A stretch of DNA of 64,000 nt from Crambe crambe (taxonomy: Eukaryota; Porifera; Demospongiae; Poecilosclerida; Crambeidae): positions 3,938,501 to 4,002,500 of the forward strand of contig OZ004590.1 of the NCBI GenBank assembly GCA_963924555.1. The letters are read 5' to 3'. Made by a program: the position numbers and the translations under genes. Of the stretch, positions 1-11,730 are shown piece after piece (the first letter of the stretch is position 1; each line of letters begins with the position of its first letter). Below the pieces are notes generated by a model that made no database searches, had not been told where the DNA came from, and saw nothing but the letters and a program-made list of their open reading frames with translations.

Positions 1-58
1 TTTTTGAGCAGTGGTCATCCCTACATCTTTTTTTTATTTCACGAAATGCTTTTTCCCT
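1..58. mobile_element. Foldback MITE family 1, right-arm fragment
   Basis: This is a truncated right arm of the foldback element seen complete at 822-1134 and 1659-1949. It keeps the 'gagcagtggtcatcccta' block and the 'cgaaatgctttttccctta' end, and is cut by the window start on one side and an ATT repeat on the other. Confidence 0.7.
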
Positions 59-70
59 TATTATTATTAT

Positions 71-307
71 CAGAGAGTGCGGTAGCACTCTCTATGTAGG
101 GATGACTCGGACGGCCGCGCGCGCCGCCTATAGACTAATACTAAAGTGAAATTCTAGTTCTCCCACTTAGACCTAACAAAAGCTACTGTGAATGATTATC
201 CAGCCTACTAGAGCCTACTACAATGTGCAGACCAAGTTTCAGGACCAGGGAGCTTACCGTTTCAGAAATACGGCAAGCAGGTAAATCGCTATATTCTTCT
301 TCTTCTC

Positions 308-345
<38 letters not shown>

Positions 346-820
346 TTAGACAACCATATCGATCGAACCACTCAAGCTACAGCCATGATTTCTGGACAAA
401 TCCACTCCAAATTCTACCAACTACGATCTTTTCTACTCGTTGATACTCGAAAGAGTCGATGAAAAAGGAGACACTATGGAGCACAGCACTCGACTAATTC
501 AATTAGGAAGCCATCTTTTCTATAATACGCATGCGCATGTATTTGAATATCCAATTATTCGAAATCATAATATTACTCAGCTGTAGCTAGCTAGCTAGCT
601 CTAGCTGATGATAGACTACTGTATCGATTCGGGGATTTAGATTCACCACTATTTCAGCATCTTCGACCTCCAAGTATGGCTCAACAACACAACACCTTGA
701 CTCGATAAATGATTGGGCTGGTATGCTATTGGAGAACTTCTTTCATCTGTCCCTGCATACACATAGAAGAATGAACTCTAATCATAACTAAAACCATAAA
801 AGAGAGGAAAAAAGACCAGG
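71..820. mobile_element. Hairpin-ended dispersed repeat, copy 1
   Basis: About 750 bp, repeated at 1145-1658 (5' truncated) and 11731-12415. The left end is a perfect hairpin, AGAGAGTGC-ggta-GCACTCTCT, followed by a GC-rich block and a long ATT microsatellite (312-343). Read on the minus strand, the hairpin comes just before CTGA and a T, which resembles a Helitron 3' end; that class is only a suggestion. The short reading frames inside are not conserved between copies, so I see no gene. Confidence 0.6.
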
Positions 821-821
821 A

Positions 822-1134
822 ACAAGTAAGGGAAAAAGCATTTCGTGAAATGAAAAAAAGATGTAGGGATGACCACTGCTCAAAAAAGTAAGGAAACAAG
901 AAGGATGGAAATGGGATCAATCTTTGTTCTGTATATCCAGCCAACAATCCCTACATATACGTCAGGTAACTTCAGATTATAGTGTAGTAATGTGTGTATA
1001 TGTAGGGATTGTTGGCTGGATATACAGAACAAAGATTGATCCCATTTCCATCCTTCTTGTTTCCTTACTTTTTTGAGCAGTGGTCATCCCTACATCTTTT
1101 TTTCATTTCACGAAATGCTTTTTCCCTTACTTGT
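822..1134. mobile_element. Foldback MITE family 1, complete copy
   Basis: Two arms of about 130 bp (822-955 and 1002-1134) are near-perfect reverse complements around a short loop. The ends read ACAAGTAAGGG...CCCTTACTTGT. Other copies lie at 1659-1949 (complete), 1-58, 18458-18622 and 33590-33770 (partial). It has no coding capacity and would be a non-autonomous DNA transposon. Confidence 0.85.
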
Positions 1135-1144
1135 TATTATTATT

Positions 1145-1658
1145 CTTATTATTATTCTTCTTAGACAACCATATCTCTCGAACCACTCAAGCTACAGCTA
1201 TGATTTCTGGACAAATCCACTCCAAATTCTACGAACTACAATCTTTTCTACTCGTTGATCCTCGAAAGAGTCGATGAAAAAGGAGACACTAAGGAGCACA
1301 GCACTCGACTAATTCAATTAGGAAGCCATCTTTTCTATAATACGCATGCGCATGTATTTGATATCCAATTATTCGAAATTATAATATTATTCAGCTGCCT
1401 CTAGCTAGCTAGCTAGGTATAGGTATATGTGGCTAGAATAGTGATGATGATGATAGACTACTGTATCGACTCGGGGATTTAGATTCAACAAGGTAGACTC
1501 TATTTCAGCTTCTTCTACCTCCACCTTGACTCGTTGATAGTGATTGGGCTGGTATGCTATTGGAGAACTATTCTTCTTTCATCTGTCCCTGCATACACAT
1601 AGAAGAATGAACTCTATACATAGCTAAAACCATAAAAGAGAGGAAAAAAAGACCAGGA
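1145..1658. mobile_element. Hairpin-ended dispersed repeat, truncated copy 2
   Basis: Repeats the sequence of 345-820 with point differences and a small deletion, but lacks the terminal hairpin and GC-rich block. It lies between two family 1 MITEs, which suggests nested insertion or a duplicated composite. Confidence 0.6.
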
Positions 1659-1949
1659 ACAAGTAAGGGAAAAAGCATTTCGTGAAATGAAAAAAGATGT
1701 AGGGATGACCACTGCACAAAAAAGTAAGGAAACAAGAAGGATGGAATCTTTGTTCTGTATATCCAGCCAACAATCCCTACATGTACGTACATTACTACAC
1801 TATAATCTGAAGCTACCCGACGTATATGTAGGGATTGTTGGCTGGATATACAGAACAAAGATTCCATCCTTCTTGTTTCCTTACTTTTTTGTGCAGTGGT
1901 CATCCCTACATCTTTTTTCATTTCACGAAATGCTTTTTCCCTTACTTGT
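1659..1949. mobile_element. Foldback MITE family 1, second complete copy
   Basis: Same inverted arms and ACAAGTAAGGG ends as the copy at 822-1134, with a 10-bp deletion matched in both arms. Matching change in both arms suggests the element was copied as a hairpin or corrected between arms. Because it is palindromic, both strands carry nearly the same reading frame here; neither is a gene. Confidence 0.85.
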
Positions 1950-2248
1950 ACATATATATATATCGCAAATCTCGATTGACATTACAAGTGTGTGTCTCGC
2001 TCGCCAATTATACTAGGATACCTTTGAAATTTCAAACCTCCTAAAAATATACAATTGTCCTATAGGCACTGGGTTATTCCAACCATACTCTTTGTTATTA
2101 AAGACCATACAGGTCTATATATTGATGAAGTCCATATACATGTAGTGAATATAGCTGCTGCTATGGGGAAAGCTAATCATTACAACTGTATACTCTACCT
2201 GAAGGCAATGGCCAAATATCAATATCTTTATTATCTACATTTTTTTAG

Positions 2249-3484
2249 CTATGGTGATGAATGTTCAGGTGGAAAGATTAAGTGCTACTTCAGTGAGAGT
2301 TTCATGGGAAATGATCAACAGTGCAGAGATAACCAACTACACAGTTTACTACAGAGCCATTTGTGATAGAGAGAGACAAGACGATGGTGAATGGTCTATC
2401 ACTGTTCCTAGTCCAGTAAACTCTGTAGGGATTGGAAATTCGATGATTTACCATTTTCAAGTAGCAGCTGTAGTCAAGGGAGGAAGCTCATTTGGTTTCA
2501 CAGGACAGAGATCTGATGCTGTATCTCCTGCATCTCCTCCTTCTCCAGGTGAGTATTAACTGCAGGTGCAGGTGTTATAGGGATGAGCTTGAGCAAGCCC
2601 CAAAGTAAAAAAAAAAAGAAGTTACTCTCATTATATGTATGTCCTGCATGCTGTGATAAACATCCACAAGATTTGATAGAAAAGGGATACACCATAAACC
2701 ATGTTATATAGCTAGACCACATGCTTTTGAAACTATAAAGCTAAGATCGAGTGTATTTATGTATGGATCAAAATAAACAAGGGAGAGAGACAGAACTCAT
2801 CATGCTGCTGAGACCACTGAGGAGAGAGACGAATGACTAAGAAAGTGTGAGTGAGGCAAGACACTGCTCAAAAATATAGCCTGGCCTGCTCTGAAGATCT
2901 GACCTCTTTAATTCTCTCCTCCATCTGTCTCCTCTCTAGCTGTTTAATGTCCTGCATTTTCCCCTTGTAACTTATGTTACTCTCTTTCATAAAGATAATG
3001 TGCACATGTGCAGGTGAAACATACATGTGTACAAGAGACACGTCCATTAGTGTTGTGGTGACCTTTCTCTTGACAACCATATCGAGTACCATTCTCCATG
3101 CAGTATTCTATTCATGTAAAAAATCAAAGTAAGTAGCTAGATAGTCTAGATGCTTTTGGGGCGGGGAGCTGAGAGATGTGGATGTGCATAGCTAAATATA
3201 TTATTCTGTGCAGGGGAAAAAGTGACACTCACAAAGATATGGAACACACCTATGAAGTTACAACAAGGTACTTCTATTGGTACACTGACAATAATTATGT
3301 AGCATTTTGCTGTGATCCCAGAATGCATTAATCAGTAGCTATTTTCACTTACTTCTTTAGTATGGGCACTGATGATAAAGTGGATGTGAGTTCATGTATG
3401 GACTATGAACAAGTCCCATCAACACAAACACCACAAGAAGTCACTACATCATTTAACAATGAAGAAGTGTATGATAATATTTAA
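2249..3484 (+). CDS. Type I receptor, 3' part: FN3, membrane span, tyrosine-motif tail
   Basis: Four exons join in frame: 2249-2548, 3014-3128, 3214-3267 and 3361-3484 (TAA). The first is a 100-codon phase 1-1 exon encoding one fibronectin type III domain (SVRVSWEM; YTVYYRA; YHFQVAAV). The second encodes a short stem and a membrane helix rich in V/L/T/I, then basic SCKKSK. The last two encode a cytoplasmic tail with three tyrosine motifs, HTYEVTT, DYEQVPS and EVYDNI, the last being C-terminal. Such motifs in animal receptors can bind SH2 proteins when phosphorylated; that role is inferred. No signal peptide or further ectodomain exon is visible upstream, where repeats fill 1-2050, so the gene is probably broken by them or begins outside the window. 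Ligand unknown. Confidence 0.7.
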
Positions 3485-3795
3485 CTGCTTAAGCATGTAG
3501 CTACTTTGAATGAGTTTAAACCTTTAGTTATAAATTGACAAAAATATTTTTGCGTTTTTAATTTCGTGCATTGAAAGTATATGGTGAGCGAAATTTTTAA
3601 TTTTTGCGAAAACCGTTATTATGAAATCCTCAGATCAAAAAATTTTTGCAGGTGGCTCCACTTTCAAAACTGTTTCTGATACCATAATCTTTACTTATAC
3701 CAAGTTTGACACTTGTAACCCAAAGGGGAACAATTTTTTCACATATCCGCCTGACTAAAATTAATAGGTCAAAACAAACCCCAAGTATTTTGACG
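3485..3795. other. Intergenic, no gene seen
   Basis: AT-rich sequence after the receptor stop codon. I see no exon, RNA gene or clear repeat in it. Confidence 0.5.
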
Positions 3796-4127
3796 TTAGA
3801 TAATAAGATAAAGGTAGCAATAGTCTGTATCAGGGATGATTGAATGTCCCACTGCCTCTGAAATCGTCCTAAACACCATTTGAATGGCTTCTATGACAAG
3901 ATAACTCCTGTCATAGATTTTTACTACCAAATATGTAACGAAGATTAAGGCCATTTTTGTCAAAATTCCAAAAAAAAATTTTTTATTGCTCCATTCTATA
4001 CAGTGTAGCATGTAGTAGCTAGCTTTCAAGTTTCAGGGAATTTCCATGCTTCATTCAGCTTTTTGTGCATGCTACTACGCACTATCAATCTAAATAATAC
4101 CATTTGGATCTTGATGCTGGAGCTACA

Positions 4128-4247
4128 CACTGTAAAAACAAAAGTGTTTACTGCACACCATTTTGTCCCAATACACACACTGTTTTTGTTTTTGGTGTGT
4201 GTATTGGGACAATTTAGTGTGCAGTACACACTTTCATTTTTACAGTG
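4128..4247. mobile_element. Foldback element of 120 bp
   Basis: An imperfect inverted repeat with about 53-bp arms, starting CACTGTAAAAA and ending TTTTTACAGTG, with a short loop near 4185. It lies inside the broken membrane-protein copy and has no coding capacity. Confidence 0.75.
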
Positions 4248-4420
4248 CAGGTAAGCGTATCTCCCTAACCGTTCATAGTAGAAGTATGGAATTGGACTCT
4301 ATATATATGAAGCTCACTCTAAGCTATATTTAGCCATAATTACCACGCAGCCAGATGGTGTCATACTACTTTCTGCGCATCCTGTCTAGATTATAATTAT
4401 TTTGGTGATAGTTTGAAGAA

Positions 4421-4790
4421 GATGCCTGTCACAAAGTACAAGCACAAGAAGTGTCCTAGGGGCTTCTTTGGAACCCCAAGGCAGTTTTATCTACAGTCTC
4501 CTGAAGTTCTGGAAGCTTAAGAAGAGGAGGAGACTCTTGAGGAAAGCCCAGTCCCCTTGGAGACTTCAAAGTCCAAGAAATCTGCGATCTCTCGATCTTT
4601 TCATGCCCCTGGTGGGCCCTATCAAACTTGAACAAACACCTCACAAGCCTCTGCTGTTGAGCCTTTGTCTGTTTGTTTCATGCACACATGGCACTAGAGT
4701 GAGTGGCTGGATCACCAGGGAAAAAAGGACTCAGAAAAACACCACCAAAGTCACAAACCCACATACCCACTTTTGAAAGCTTATTCTGAA
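4421..4790 (+). pseudogene. Decayed reading frame, starts MPVTKYKHKKCP
   Basis: From the ATG at 4421 one frame reads MPVTKYKHKKCPRGFFGTP and stays protein-like to about 4790, but holds stop codons at several points (for example after PEVLEA and GGPYQT). The composition, basic then acidic and Ser/Pro-rich, looks like a real but dead protein. It sits inside another pseudogene, so it probably arrived with a mobile element. I do not recognise the family. Confidence 0.35.
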
Positions 4791-5794
4791 AATCACTGTT
4801 TCCCAAATCTGGAAATATTCTAACTTGCTCAATTTTTGATGTATACAAGGTTTTAAGATATCTTTTGAAAGTATATATAAGAGTTATGCAGTGGTATAGA
4901 CATGTAATTTTGACCTCGAAGTTGACCTTAGCTAAAAATGATGCAATAACAATAATGCTTCTCTCATCCATTCTATATACTGCTGTCAGCCAGTCATCAA
5001 TTATTCGTCAGACAGTACATATTGAATGATAAACACATAACCATTGATGTAACTAGATGTGAAACTCACTTTGAATACCACCATGAAGATGTAGAAGAGA
5101 GTTAGAAGAGAGTTAGCTAGTGGAAGTAAATCAACCGTGAAGTATATCAACCAGTTCATAATATAGTCTTTGCATAGTATGCAGTTTAATTGTGTAGTGA
5201 TAGGAGTATGCAGCCAGTCCATACTTGTTTGCACCTCCCACAGAAATGTCCCTCACAATGTGTGTCAATGACCGAAGCCTGTCCACTACAGATATCATCA
5301 TTTACCTTTGTTGCATTTTCCATGGAGTAGTGAAATATTAGATAGGCCCCGGAAGCACATGATCCAGCAAGTTCCAACTACTGTCTTATTTTCATCTTTC
5401 TCATAGTAAATAAATAGCTACAGTGACATTTTTTTTTTATTAAAAGGAAGTTTTCATCATCCTGGCATACTATTTCTCCCATCAGATCATATCCACAGGT
5501 GTATGATTCATTGATATCACGAGTAGACCATAATCTTGTGATCTGTTGCAGATTTGCTTACTTGAAAAAAGTTCATATTGATATGGTACAGTAGAATGAT
5601 ATGCACAATACATTTTATTGCGATACTATAATGTATTGCAGCTCTTCTTTTGTAGGATAACTGGATTGGATTTTATCTCCCTTTTATTGCGAGCGAGAGA
5701 GAGCGCTATTTTACGTTCTTCTTTTGCGATAACGCTGTATTTTGCGCGGGCAAAGTCGTATCTCTGGTCGTACACATGCGCAAGTACGTATAAA

Positions 5795-5848
5795 CATAGA
5801 TACTATACTCCGCCCCGTACCGTGTATACGCGGAGTATAGTATCTATG
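5795..5848. repeat. Short inverted repeat (hairpin)
   Basis: CATAGATACTATACTCCG and its exact reverse complement flank an 18-nt GC-rich loop. It lies just upstream of the receptor that starts at 5982. It could be a tiny foldback insertion; a regulatory role is not shown. Confidence 0.65.
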
Positions 5849-5981
5849 GTATAAACAAGGGCGCCGAATAAAACTAGGCGTATATTCCATAGATATTAAT
5901 ATAGCTATGCAATTGGCGAGCGAAGCAGTTGGTGAAAATCATTTGTACTTCGACTTCTTAGGCTAAGGTATTGCTGTCAGG

Positions 5982-8900
5982 ATGAAGTGGCGGTTTAAAA
6001 TCATGCTTGGAGTATCAGGAAAAAATTTGCTACTTTTTCTATTCGTGTCTGTACTGCTATATGGAAGAGGTTGGAATAACCAGGGTATGTTCATGTAGCT
6101 AATCATAAATGTAACATATTCAATTGGCAAAGGAAAAACTTCTTAGGCTAAGTGATATAGCTATCTATGGGCTAAGATGCTGTCAGATACATGAAGTGCA
6201 TGGTGGTGGCAGCTCTGCAACTTCTGGCTCCATTATGCCCTGTGTAGAATTTCAATAGCGAGCGAGCGGAGCGTTTTGGGAAGCGAAAGTTAATCGTTTG
6301 ACACACTTTAAAGTGGTCTTTTGATTTCCTAGTTACATATAATCCTGCATGAAAGATGTCTCTCCTCAGCTCCAAATTGCAATTCTAAGCTATCACTGGG
6401 GGAGTGTGTAAACAGTGGACTGGCAGTGTTCTATCTAGATTAATTATAATTTGGTGTGTTCTGATGACAAATTACTGGTAGTCCATTTTCATCGAGAGGC
6501 AAGCTACGTAGTTGAATAACTAATTACTAAGCCATGTAGACAAGCTGCATGTCATTATAACACGTCCTTTGTCCTTGTAATTTCAATTTTGCATGCATAA
6601 TGTAGTTCCTAGTTTAGTTAGCCCACATATGTAATATGTTCTCTCTTCTAATTACATTACTTTAGAAGAGAAACACAAGTTATCAAAGAAATGGCTAAGT
6701 AAGAATTATCAAATTGCATTTGCATTTTATAATAGCTTGGGAATAAAAAGGGGGTTCAACCCCACCCCTATAGATCCAGTCCTGTGTATACAGTAAGTGC
6801 TACACTCAATATTAATTTTAAGACTGTCTGCAGGCAAGTTTTGGGGTAGAAGCTGGAGTGTTTGGGGTGGAAGCTTCTACCCCCAATAGATAGAACCCTG
6901 ACTGGATTACTGGACTGGAATACTGGATACATGTCATGATCATAGACAGAGTGGGCTATAGAGCTGTGTCTTATATTTTGCTGTTTCAGAGTGCCAACAC
7001 TTACTTTAAGTTTAGCTGTACTGAAATACAGGCTCTGCTAATCAGCTGGTGTAATCACTCCAGTACTCGGAAGTTCCTCCAGAACAAATCCACCAGCATA
7101 GTTGTATGAGTAGTGTAATTAATTGTGATCACATAGCATGCTCCCCCCTACCCCCCCCCCCCCCAAAAAAAAAAATTAAAATTAAAAAAATTTCATCAAT
7201 CTACGATACTAGGCCCTACATGTGCACACAGTCAGCCCGTGCCTTCTTGTGGCTAAATTATGTGATGTAACCACAGACATGATGTGCTGATTTTCCCCTG
7301 CATCCCCCCCCCCCCCCCCCCCCACTTTATAGAGCTTCCTACACCCCCTGATATCCATAATAAAAACTAGTACACATAGGTACATCTTTTTTTTAAACAA
7401 GACCCAGGACATGGCCCAACTTTTTTTCCAGTTAAAAATGAGCGGACATCACTACAGTGCCATGTAACAATACTAGCTACTGAATGTATACACATAAGCA
7501 GTGGAACAGGTAAGGCCAGTCAGGCTCAGGCCTGACCAATATTTTGGGAAAAACTATAACAAAGGATTATTATTATGTGGCTCAATCAATAACTTCATAT
7601 TATGTGTGAAGCTCAAGTAGCAAATTGTAGAACTCTGGGGAATTACGTTTCAATTTCAGGCTTGACCAATCGAATCTTGCTTCCAACACCTCTGATACAT
7701 ACAATCACGTAACAGTTACTACAGTTAATAGTTACTGACTGAAAGTAGTGGCAGTGGTCACAGATGAATGGTGTTACTACACCATAATTTCCAGACTTCT
7801 CTGGTATGGAATATTCTAGTTACTGGGCCATACTTTCCGTGTTCCACCATCCTTAAAAATTAGTTCTCAAAATGGGAACCTAGTGCTATAAAGTATAGCT
7901 CGATCACATAACATAACCCTAATATTTCATGCTAGATGGTCAAAGGATAGTCCAATAATCCAGTCCAGTACGTAACTATTCCCAGTCCAGTGATCCAGTC
8001 CACTGTTTACACTGGAGCAAAAAAATATTACTTATGATTATGTAGCTAATGGCTTAGCTACATACGTAGCTCATGTAGGAAAGTGGTTCCAAGAAACTGT
8101 TCCATCATAGGCTAATATTATAGCTAGCTACGTACATGGTCTGTGTTTTTGTGGTCTGTGTATGGTCTGGTCAGATTTTAGCTAGCTACATATATTATGT
8201 TTTGCACTGAAGATGAAGACATTAGTGGGGACTTTATTCACTGGGAGGGGATATTTAAATTTTTCCTAGTGTATTTTGTCTGGCCCGTGGGGGAGAGACT
8301 TTCACAGGGGCCATTATTCGCTGCCACACTGTATGTTCCGGGCTGTTCTGTTTGTGAGGCTCAGTAATTGCAGGTGATGGTAATCATAGCATAGCTATAA
8401 ATACATGCCAACTTTATTTTTGATAGTCTATAGGTTGTAATAGTCGGTTTAACTAGCTGATTTTTGTAGAGCGACTTCTAGTATCTCCAGAGTCAGTGGT
8501 GGCACCTAAGGGCTCTAATGCTACCTTTGACTGCACTGCAACTAGTGACATCACTTGGGGCATTACCTTGCCACAAACGAATGGTTCCAGACAACTGCAA
8601 GTTGGTGATGATGACTTTCATGCTTTCTTGTTCGGTCGTGGCATCTTTGCACCCTTCCCTATGCCAAACACTTCAAGAGTAACCATCCTTGGAAGCAGTA
8701 GAAATAATGGAACTGGACTGCAATGTTTTGTGGGACGAATTTTTTTCCCTGAACGGAGTGAAGTAGTAACTGCCACTTTTTATGGTAAGTAGACAGATTT
8801 GTAGGACTTGATGATTCCACCTCATATTATATTGTTCAGTAGAAATGCCTTGACACATGCCTTGCAATGGATTAAAATTAGTTCAGGGGAAGAAATTAAA

Positions 8901-10940
8901 CTAACGAGAAATATTTCACAAAGAGTTTGAATAAAATTCTGATCGTATATTTGGTATTGCTGCAGGGGAACCATCACCTCCAACTAATCTTACCCTGACT
9001 CCTCTGCTCCAACGTCAAGGGGTCCTCATCACATGGACCCCTGGTTTTATCTTGAATGGGGAAGAAGTGGTTTTCATTATCATATCTCATAACCTTGCCT
9101 CTAATCAACAAAGGCAGTCCAGAGTCAACGGTACATCTCATACTCTGACCCCTCAATTTGAAAGTGGGACCTGTCCTAACTACAATATCACTGTATATTC
9201 TAAGAATGGATTCAGTCGTAGCCTCACTGGAGTGAGCAATATCGCTCTCATACCTTCAGGTCAGCACTTATGATGCCTGTCTTCCTGTAGTAATCAATAT
9301 ATTGTCAGGTTATAGTTATCTCTCAGGGTCATGTTCAACAAAGAAAGTTATAGTCACACCATTAGCTAAAATACCTTGTACAAAAATTAGTGTTACTTAA
9401 AAATGAATTAACTGAAATTGTAAACTTGTGTATGCAGCTCCCTCTGATCTGGAACCAGACAGTATCACCATCACCACATCACTGCGAGCAGGACCTGCTG
9501 TCACATTCTTGTTTGATGTGGGTCTCTTATGTGTGTGTGATTAGAATATGCCCTTTTGACTCTACATGTGACTACTTGCAGGCTCCTTCTCCCTGTTCAG
9601 AATACAGAGTTGATCATTACACTCTTGTATTTGTTGAAGAGGCCAACTCTTTCGGGATGGAACCTTTTCATATCTTGAATGTTTCTCGCTTTGTGGATGG
9701 TGATGGACCTGTTTCTTTAATGGTGAACTCTAGTGATGGTCTCCTTCCAGATAGACAGTATAATACCACAATTACTGCCTTCAACCAAGCTGGCTCCTCA
9801 GAAAGTAACCTCATTGTCTGTAAGTACTATATCATTCTGTGATAACTTTGGGACTTGGTAACCATTAATTACGTATCATGTGTATGCAGATACCACTGAC
9901 TTGCAGTCATCCAGAGTGGAAGTGGATTACACTTCATTGAATGCTAATATTACCTGCTCCTTTGCTAGTGGGGTCAGCGCCTTGGGATGCCTAGTATCCA
10001 TTGGTGTTTCATTTCAGGTTAATGTCACACGTGATCCACCTAATGCTGATGTTGCAACTGATAGTGTGAATGTGCCAGCCGGTCTTCCTAACCAAGTAAT
10101 GGTGACTGTGGTAGAGATACTCTCTAACGGCTCACTCTCTTCTATCATCACACCCACATTTGTTACATTAATCCAACCCACCAGTAAGTGATTGATTGTT
10201 CTTCATAAAAGTGAAAACCTCTTGTCAGTCAGACTATAGCTATGTTGTGGTATCTATTGGTATGTGGTATCCATTGGTATGTGGTATCTATTGGTATCTC
10301 TATGTTATTGATGTGGATGCATGTGTGCATTTCTTTGTAGTGTGTGTGTGTACGTAGTCATCAACAACTAATATAGATTTAAAGTTCATGGTTTATAGAT
10401 ATTGATGAGTGTCAAACCAACAATGGAGGATGTAACCAGACATGCACTAACACTGATGGGTCGTTTGAATGTTCTTGTGGCATAGGGTACAAACTAGCAG
10501 TGGACAATCTGGACTGTGATGGTAACAATTTAACTTTCAAATGTATGAAATTTCGAAGTTCATGTTTTATAGATGTCGATGAGTGTCAAACCAGCAATGG
10601 AGGATGTAACCAGAAATGTACTAACACCTACGGTTCATTCAAATGTTCTTGTGACAACAAATACCAACTTGCAGCAGATAATTTAAGCTGTAATGGTAAG
10701 AAAGTTATAATAATAAGGTAGCACTCTCTGACTGTAGCTATAGCACATCAAAACCTCTGATGAATTACAATATTAGCCTCGAACCCAGCCTCTTTTTTCC
10801 TTTTGGGGGGGAAAGAGAGGCTGAGTTCGAAGCTAGCTACAATACATGTTTGGGACAAATTTTAACTGATAGCAAATATGGAAACTAAGAGTTAGAGATT
10901 AGCTGGTCAGACACAAGGTTAAGGTCCTGAAATAAGTCCG

Positions 10941-10985
<45 letters not shown>

Positions 10986-11394
10986 GAGCAGATGAAAACA
11001 GCAATTTTAGAAAATGATACTGCTTTATCTTCTGCTCTTCAGCATATCGAAAGTGTTTGTCTTAAACTAGAAGTTGCTGACAGTAGGAGAGAGGTATTCT
11101 GAAGTTATGAAAGATAATGATAAGTACTAGCTAGTCCAATGGGGCAATCCGTGCCATCCCTATAGACTCTGATTATGATACAAATTTAATATGCCCTACC
11201 TGAAATGATAATTAGCTATGTAGTTGGTGCACAAATAATAGTTTGTTGTTGTTTTTTGGGCAATTTGCATACTTGTTTGTTTTTTGTTTGTTTTTTTGTT
11301 TACAGATTTATCGAAGGCTATAAATTCTCGGACTACTCCTATCATTGTTGTCTTTTCACTAGTAGCTGTGGTATCAATTCTCCTTATTATGTGA
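5982..11394 (+). CDS. Cell-surface receptor: signal peptide, Ig, FN3 x2, divergent domain, EGF x2, hydrophobic C-end
   Basis: Nine exons join in frame: 5982-6084, 8470-8784, 8966-9259, 9438-9517, 9582-9819, 9890-10183, 10399-10521, 10573-10695 and 11306-11394 (TGA). Exon 1 encodes a signal peptide (NLLLFLFVSVLLYG). Exon 2 is an Ig domain with FDC, W and LQC in the expected order. Exon 3 is an FN3 domain. Exons 4-5 form a second FN3 split by a phase 0 intron. Exon 6 is a 98-residue domain with TCSFASG and ALGC motifs that I do not assign. Exons 7-8 are 41-residue calcium-type EGF domains (IDECQ, DVDECQ; C-x-N-x4-F-x-C-x-C). The last exon encodes a 17-residue hydrophobic end with no cytoplasmic tail. 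All other introns are phase 1. The product is likely an adhesion or recognition protein on the cell surface; exons could be missing in the 2.4-kb first intron. Confidence 0.8.
6085..8469 (+). other. First intron of the Ig/FN3/EGF receptor, repeat-bearing
   Basis: Holds C-runs at 7149-7164 and 7304-7323, a partial echo of the first-exon upstream sequence (cttcttaggctaag at 6139 against 5955), and a dispersed element at about 7495-7690 that recurs at 37737-37885 (starts 'gcagtggaacagg', ends 'cttccaacacctctg'). I found no convincing exon. Confidence 0.5.
10774..10843. mobile_element. Foldback element, TAGCCTCG-type ends
   Basis: Imperfect inverted repeat beginning TTAGCCTCGAACCC and ending GAGTTCGAAGCTAGC, in the last intron of the receptor. 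A related foldback is at 58143-58209 in a dynein intron. The matching gene at 23.3 kb lacks it, so it inserted after the two receptor genes diverged. Confidence 0.6.
10943..10983. repeat. (GAT)n microsatellite
   Basis: About 13 tandem GAT triplets in the last intron; a shorter interrupted version lies at the matching place in the paralogue (about 23483-23510). Confidence 0.9.
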
Positions 11395-11730
11395 GGAGGG
11401 ATTGGACTTAAACTTGCTTAATTACACAGACTATACTAATAACCTGAACATTTCAATTGCCAATTAGTTTACTGATGCACTTAGCCTCTATAATAACTTG
11501 ATTATGAAGTTACAGATTTGCATAAAATATGAAGACTGCACTGTGCTCATCATTTAGTTATACAATTTTATAGCTAATTGTGTAAACTATGTTGGTAAAG
11601 TGAAGTTGATGACCTCCCTCCATTATGGAAATCTTGTGACCTTATTGCTGAGATTTATTTCCCTGAAATTCCTCATACTGAATGAGGGGAGCTCAGTATT
11701 AAGTGTGCTTGGTCTGGGCTAGTGCTTGTA

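Larger units (their letters stand above)
3796..5613 (-). pseudogene. Broken inverted copy of the cysteine-rich multipass membrane gene
   Basis: Two blocks, 3796-3960 and about 4940-5613, read on the minus strand, match parts of the plus-strand gene at 27017-28815. The first equals the segment containing YDRSYLV; the second covers the Cys-rich ectodomain through the first membrane span. The frame shifts soon after the start codon and again repeatedly, and an 11-bp 'gagagttagaa' duplication lies at about 5098-5120. The middle is replaced by unrelated sequence with a 120-bp foldback and a decayed reading frame. The C-terminal membrane segments are missing. The similarity continues into the promoter region (5635-5760 against about 26900-26990), so this was a genomic duplication, not a retrocopy. 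Confidence 0.8.

Noticed and set aside
1568..2016. Nearly identical open frames on both strands
   Set aside because: A consequence of the palindromic MITE, not two genes.
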